DNA of 20,599 bases from Chara braunii. Its lineage: Eukaryota; Streptophyta; Charophyceae; Charales; Characeae. The notes under the pieces are model-generated. The model was not told the origin of the DNA. It did not search any database and saw only the letters and a program-made list of their open reading frames with translations. Below, piece by piece: positions 16,971 through 20,599 of this stretch; the first letter of the stretch is position 1; every line of letters begins with the position of its first letter. The position numbers and the translations under genes were made by a program. Where the stretch lies: positions 693,691-714,289 of the forward strand of contig BFEA01000496.1 of NCBI GenBank assembly GCA_003427395.1, read 5' to 3'.

Positions 16971-17165
16971 CTTTTCCGTTCATGGAGGTAAAGAAACAGA
17001 AACAAAATAGATGATTCACACTAGTCCACGGCTTCCGTTCATGGAGGTAAAGAAACAGAAACAGAAACAGAACAGAAACAAAATAGATGATTCATAGTCC
17101 ACGGCTGTTCGCAGACCTGTACGCAGCAAACATATCCGGGTTTTTTCCGTTCATGGAGGTGAAGA
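16970..17165. repeat. Short repeats around TCCGTTCATGGAGGT
   Basis: TTCCGTTCATGGAGGTAAAG occurs at about 16975 and 17034, with a GTGAAG variant at about 17147. AAATAGATGATTCA and AGTCCACGGCT repeat between them. A partial fourth copy of the 16261 family (CGCAGACCTGTACGCAGCAA) lies at about 17110. Confidence 0.85.
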
Positions 17166-17445
17166 AACAAAATTGAGTTCCGATAGATATAGCAGTGCCT
17201 CTACCAAGAAGTGGACGAAGATTCTAATCAGTAAACACAGTACTGATTCCTGGCAAACTTTGAAGAAAATACAGAGTAGGAACCAAACCGGACTTCCCAC
17301 CCCAGCTGGGAGACTCTCCGTGGTTCCCAGTCGCTGCGGTGGGGGAAAAAAGCCGGTCTGGCAATCAACAACAATCAACAACGAAAACAAAGAAACCGAA
17401 AGGAACATGAAAACCGAAAAGAATCAGAACATGGCACCGCGATTG

Positions 17446-17489
<44 letters not shown>

Positions 17490-17730
17490 CCACCTTCGCC
17501 ACTTGCCGTCTATATTGCCCTTCAATGCCTGCGCATGTTTGATCTTGTATCTGCTGCATCTTGTATCTACATACTCCCTGGTTGTGCAGAAAGTATATTT
17601 GAGTTGTAATCGTAGGTTCTGGAGATGAATGTGGTTTTTTGACGTCTCATTTGGTGGTGGTGGTGTTAATGAAGGCAGACTAACCGAGTTCTGCCAGTAG
17701 AACGTGCTCCAAATTTGGGCAGGGCATTAC
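17165..17730. other. No gene recognised; contains a (CT)n microsatellite
   Basis: An open frame of about 150 codons starts at 17173 but is Lys/Ser/Asn-rich, ends in the CT-repeat and shows no family motif. It is not called as a gene. Confidence 0.5.
17447..17486. repeat. (CT)20 microsatellite
   Basis: About 40 bases of uninterrupted CT. Confidence 0.97.
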
Positions 17731-17967
17731 GTAATTGGTTCACAGGTAACGGCGACAACGACTGTGCGGTCTAATATACTGTGACAGTGAACTATGCGTT
17801 CTATTCGGGGGGGTAATTGGTCCACAGAGAATGCGTTCCATTCGGGGGGGGTTATTGGTCCACAGAGAATGCGTTCTATTGGGGGGGGTAATTGGTCCAC
17901 AGAGAACGGTGAGAATGACTGTGCGCTCTAAGATACAGTGACAGTGAACTGTGCGTTCTATTCGGGG
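17731..17967. repeat. Nested tandem array built from foldback-element ends
   Basis: The outer unit (GTAATTGGTT...ACTGTGCG...CAGTGACAGTGAACT) repeats after 157 bp (ACTGTGCG at 17761 and 17918). Inside the first unit, ATGCGTTCTATTCGGGGGGG plus TTGGTCCACAGAGA repeats three times, at 17794, 17831 and 17869. TGCGTTCTATTCGGGGGAAG equals the right end of the foldback family in the OBAP intron. Confidence 0.85.
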
Positions 17968-18875
17968 GAAGACGAGAGCGGCCAGTGCAGGCGGAGTGAG
18001 GCTGTCAGGCTGTGTCAGCGGCGGTAGTAAAGAGCGGCAGAGGGTCTAATCGTGTCAGGCCGATGGGCAGTGATAATGGAGAGAGGAGTGTTTTGGAGTA
18101 GCGTGGGTGCAGTGCACCGCCAAGGTTAAAGCAATTGCACAGGCATATGATGCACGGCGCATGATTTCATCGTCTGAATCAGTGTTTGCAGCAATTGCTC
18201 TATCGGCCACAGTGAAGACCGTGAATGGTGGAGTCATGGATATTTTGATAGAGCCGCATGCCAGATAGTAGATAGTAGAATCTCCCGGACACAATACAGG
18301 GTTCTCCCGCATGCGAGATAGTAGGTTCTCCACATAGCCCAATTGAGGGTGCGTTGTGTTGGCGAGACGATGGTAGGCGGCGCACCCAATGTCACAACGT
18401 CAGATGAGGGTGCGTTGCGCTCGTGGGAAGAGTGTAGGCAGTTTCACAGAACGTCATATGGTGAGTTCGTGTGACTCTGTCACTCTGCTGTTCCTGTTCG
18501 GTAGTGGCCGATCCCCTTTTCCTTACTGGTGTGTGTGCTGAAGGTAGCCAGACTGTTCTTGTCCGGGGCCTGCGAGACATTACATGAAGAAGACTGCTAC
18601 ACACAGGGGAGAAGGCGCCAAGAGAGCAGGCTCTGTCTGCTGCACTGATGCAGGTCGTTAAGTGCGTTGTACTATGTTGCTGTTATCCTCAGTTGTGTCG
18701 CCATCAGCATAATATGTCGGAAATTCACGGAGGCTAAAAATATATAAAAATAATAAATAAAAAAAATCATGGAGGCTAGAAGAAGAGGGTGCAGCCCCTC
18801 TGAAGAGCAGTGAAGTTATTGTACATCTTCCTTCGGTAATGTCATCTACAAGCGTCCTAGAGTGGTAGGTACTCC
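17968..18875. other. No gene recognised
   Basis: Some local redundancy (GAGGGTGCGTTG at about 18347 and 18408; GCGAGATAGTAG/CCAGATAGTAG near 18260-18330) and an AT-rich patch at 18735-18770. Minus-strand open frames show no motifs. Confidence 0.5.
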
Positions 18876-18877
18876 GT

Positions 18878-19290
18878 CTGGGCACAGTTTTCAGCTCCAG
18901 AAAGGTCTCTTAGACTGGTTGTGCCTCCTACTCTCCGACTACCATCACCTACTCGGATCCCTTGGGCCGCGTTGCGCCGAGTTGTACCATCACCTGGGCA
19001 CAGTTTTTAACTCCTCCGAGGTCTCTTAGAGTCGTAGACTGGGTGTGCCTCCTACTCCCCTCTCTGACTACCATCACCTACTGTCTCAGATCCCTTGGGC
19101 TGCGGTACACTAAAGTTGTACCATCAGCTGGGCACAGTTTTTAGTTCCTCCTACCGTCTCCGATCCCTTGGGCCGTGTTATGCTGAAGTTGTACCATCAC
19201 CTACCGCCTCGTATCCCTTGGGCGGCGTTGCGCTGAAGTTCCGGTCTGCCTCGTATCCCTTGGGCGGTGGTACGCTGAAGTTCCGATCAA
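18878..19290. repeat. Diverged tandem repeats (about 116-134 bp, then about 45 bp units)
   Basis: CTGGGCACAGTTTT occurs at 18878, 18994 and 19128, with GGTCTCTTAGA, CTACCATCACCTACT and CCCTTGGGC in the same order between. From about 19150 shorter units built around TATCCCTTGGGCGG...GCTGAAGTT repeat to 19287. Confidence 0.9.
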
Positions 19291-19364
19291 TCGACCGAAG
19301 TAATGCTGGAGAGTATGTCTTGTTCGAACGGAACGGGCCGAAGGGCTACATCTTTTGCAGAGAA

Positions 19365-19640
19365 CACATCTTTTGCAGCTGTTCTCTGCGTCCTCTGCTA
19401 TATCTGCTGCTGCTGTTCCTGGTGTCCTGCGCTCCCATGGCGGACGCTTATACTTTCCATTCATTTGGTTGAGATCGCTTCAGCCCACATCTCCATTCAT
19501 TTGGTTGAGATCGCTTCGGCCCACATCTTTTGCAGCTGTTCTCCGCGACCTCCGCTATATCTGCTGCTGCTGTTCTCGGTGTCCTGCGCTCCCATGACGG
19601 ACACTTACACTTTCCATTCATTTGGTTGAGATCGCTGCCG
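19365..19640. repeat. 157-bp direct duplication
   Basis: CACATCTTTTGCAGCTGTTC at 19365 recurs at 19522. Both are followed by TATATCTGCTGCTGCTGTTC, TCCTGCGCTCCCATG and CATTCATTTGGTTGAGATCG. An extra copy of the last word lies at about 19492. Confidence 0.95.
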
Positions 19641-20599
19641 AGGAGTCCCTGTTGGTGCCATGAGGGGAACGGCAAGCAACTTGGTGGCTCTCTCTTATGG
19701 ACCCTTTCATTCCGTATCTCTGATGGGCCCCTCCCCTCAAGTTCGCTGCTGCCCCTTTGCGTCAGCTCCTGTGTGGAGTAGAAGAGCAGCCTTGTGTGGT
19801 CAGGCCAGGGACGGGCTCCCTCCACTACACAATTTCCCAAAGGTATCTTGAGCTGCTAATGGTCCTGATGCTTTCGAAATATTGTTTGGGTCGGAGTCTA
19901 TCTGGTCAAGCTAGATATGTGCAGAAGCAGCAGAACGTTCGTGTACTGGACAGGGTGGGTTATGCCTTTCACTTCCAAGTGAGCCATTGGACTGAGATTT
20001 GAAATTTGCTCTCTCTATTCTTAGGGGTAATAGGGAAAATAGCTGGTGTTAAACTGCATTTGAGACGAGAGAAGGGTACAATTTGTCAACACTCGCAGAA
20101 CGAAACGTAGGAATTCTTTTCTTTTGTATGAAGTCTTTTCTTTCTATGCGTGGAAGTCTTTTTCTTTCTATGGGAAGTGTAAGCGGATGAATGTTATGTA
20201 CAAATGTTATGTACAAATGTTATGTACGAATGTATGAATGTTTTTTGTACAGGAGGTGAGGGTGTTGGGTATATGCTTCTGTATGCCCACTCTCCATGCC
20301 TACCACTGAAGGAGGTAATCAAAGTTTTCATCTTCCGTGTAAGTTCAGTGTATGGAATTGGGATTTGTTTGTGCGACGGACATGCACGTTTTGTGAAACA
20401 CATTGCATGTGGCTGTCGCACTCCCATGACTCCCATGAGTCCCATCTCTCTCCCCCTTCAAAAGAACATGAAGGAAACGACAGGACAAAAAGCATGCATG
20501 CGTTTTCACACGCAAACCCATTCTAGGAGAATGAGTAGGAAAACAAAAAGAACGGGGCATGACAGCTGCCACTCTCAAACCGCTATCTCTCTCCAGAGT
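19641..20599. other. No gene recognised; small tandem repeats
   Basis: Open frames on both strands are short and motif-free. GAAGTCTTTTCTTTCTATG is duplicated at 20130/20153, and ATGTTATGTACAA is present three times with period 13 at 20191-20229. Confidence 0.5.

Noticed and set aside
17173-17628. 151-codon open frame after the OBAP repeats
   Set aside because: Runs into the CT microsatellite (Leu/Ser repeats) and has no motif; starts inside simple repeats.

Overview
The window looks like nuclear DNA from a streptophyte (land-plant lineage) genome. It has GT-AG spliceosomal splicing, a plant-type oil-body-associated protein (OBAP/DUF1264) gene, a U6 snRNA relic, a Ty3/gypsy LTR retrotransposon with an initiator-Met-tRNA-like primer binding site, and a 575-base assembly gap. 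The flavour of the retroelement (PHD finger inside pol, extra sense ORF after integrase) and the repeat-rich background fit a charophyte alga such as Chara. That assignment is inference from memory of similar proteins, not a search result.

Layout. (1) 1-376: the apparent right-hand part of a 5' LTR, with a CAAT microsatellite, an A-run and two hairpins. The PBS follows at 377-388. (2) 531-8719: the internal region of a decayed Ty3/gypsy element on the + strand. Gag, protease, RT and RNase H share one frame (531-4778). A PHD finger and integrase follow in the next frame (4747-6537). A large extra ORF of unknown function begins at an overlapping stop/start TGATG and runs to about 8719. At least 16 in-frame stops and two frame changes make all of these pseudogenes. 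No 3' LTR was recognised. (3) 8720-10024: non-coding, opening with three consecutive palindromes. (4) 10025-10599: run of N. (5) 10600-11300: a Cys/Tyr/Pro-rich open frame cut by the gap, then a 24-base copy of the retroelement LTR end. (6) 11300-12755: tandem duplications, including a ~57-bp array upstream of the next gene. (7) 12756-16357: the one intact protein gene, OBAP, with two coding exons (spliced product 237 aa) separated by a 2.9-kb intron. That intron holds an antisense U6 snRNA retropseudogene, a family of foldback/MITE-like elements and several tandem duplications. (8) 16261-17160: the last coding segment and 3' flank of OBAP are repeated about three times in tandem. (9) 17160-20599: no convincing gene, but many short tandem repeats, including a nested array built from foldback-element ends.

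The functional content is therefore a single host gene in a repeat-dense neighbourhood. The most distinctive finding is the retroelement architecture: a complete C4HC3 PHD finger between RNase H and integrase, plus a long post-integrase ORF with a very acidic tract.
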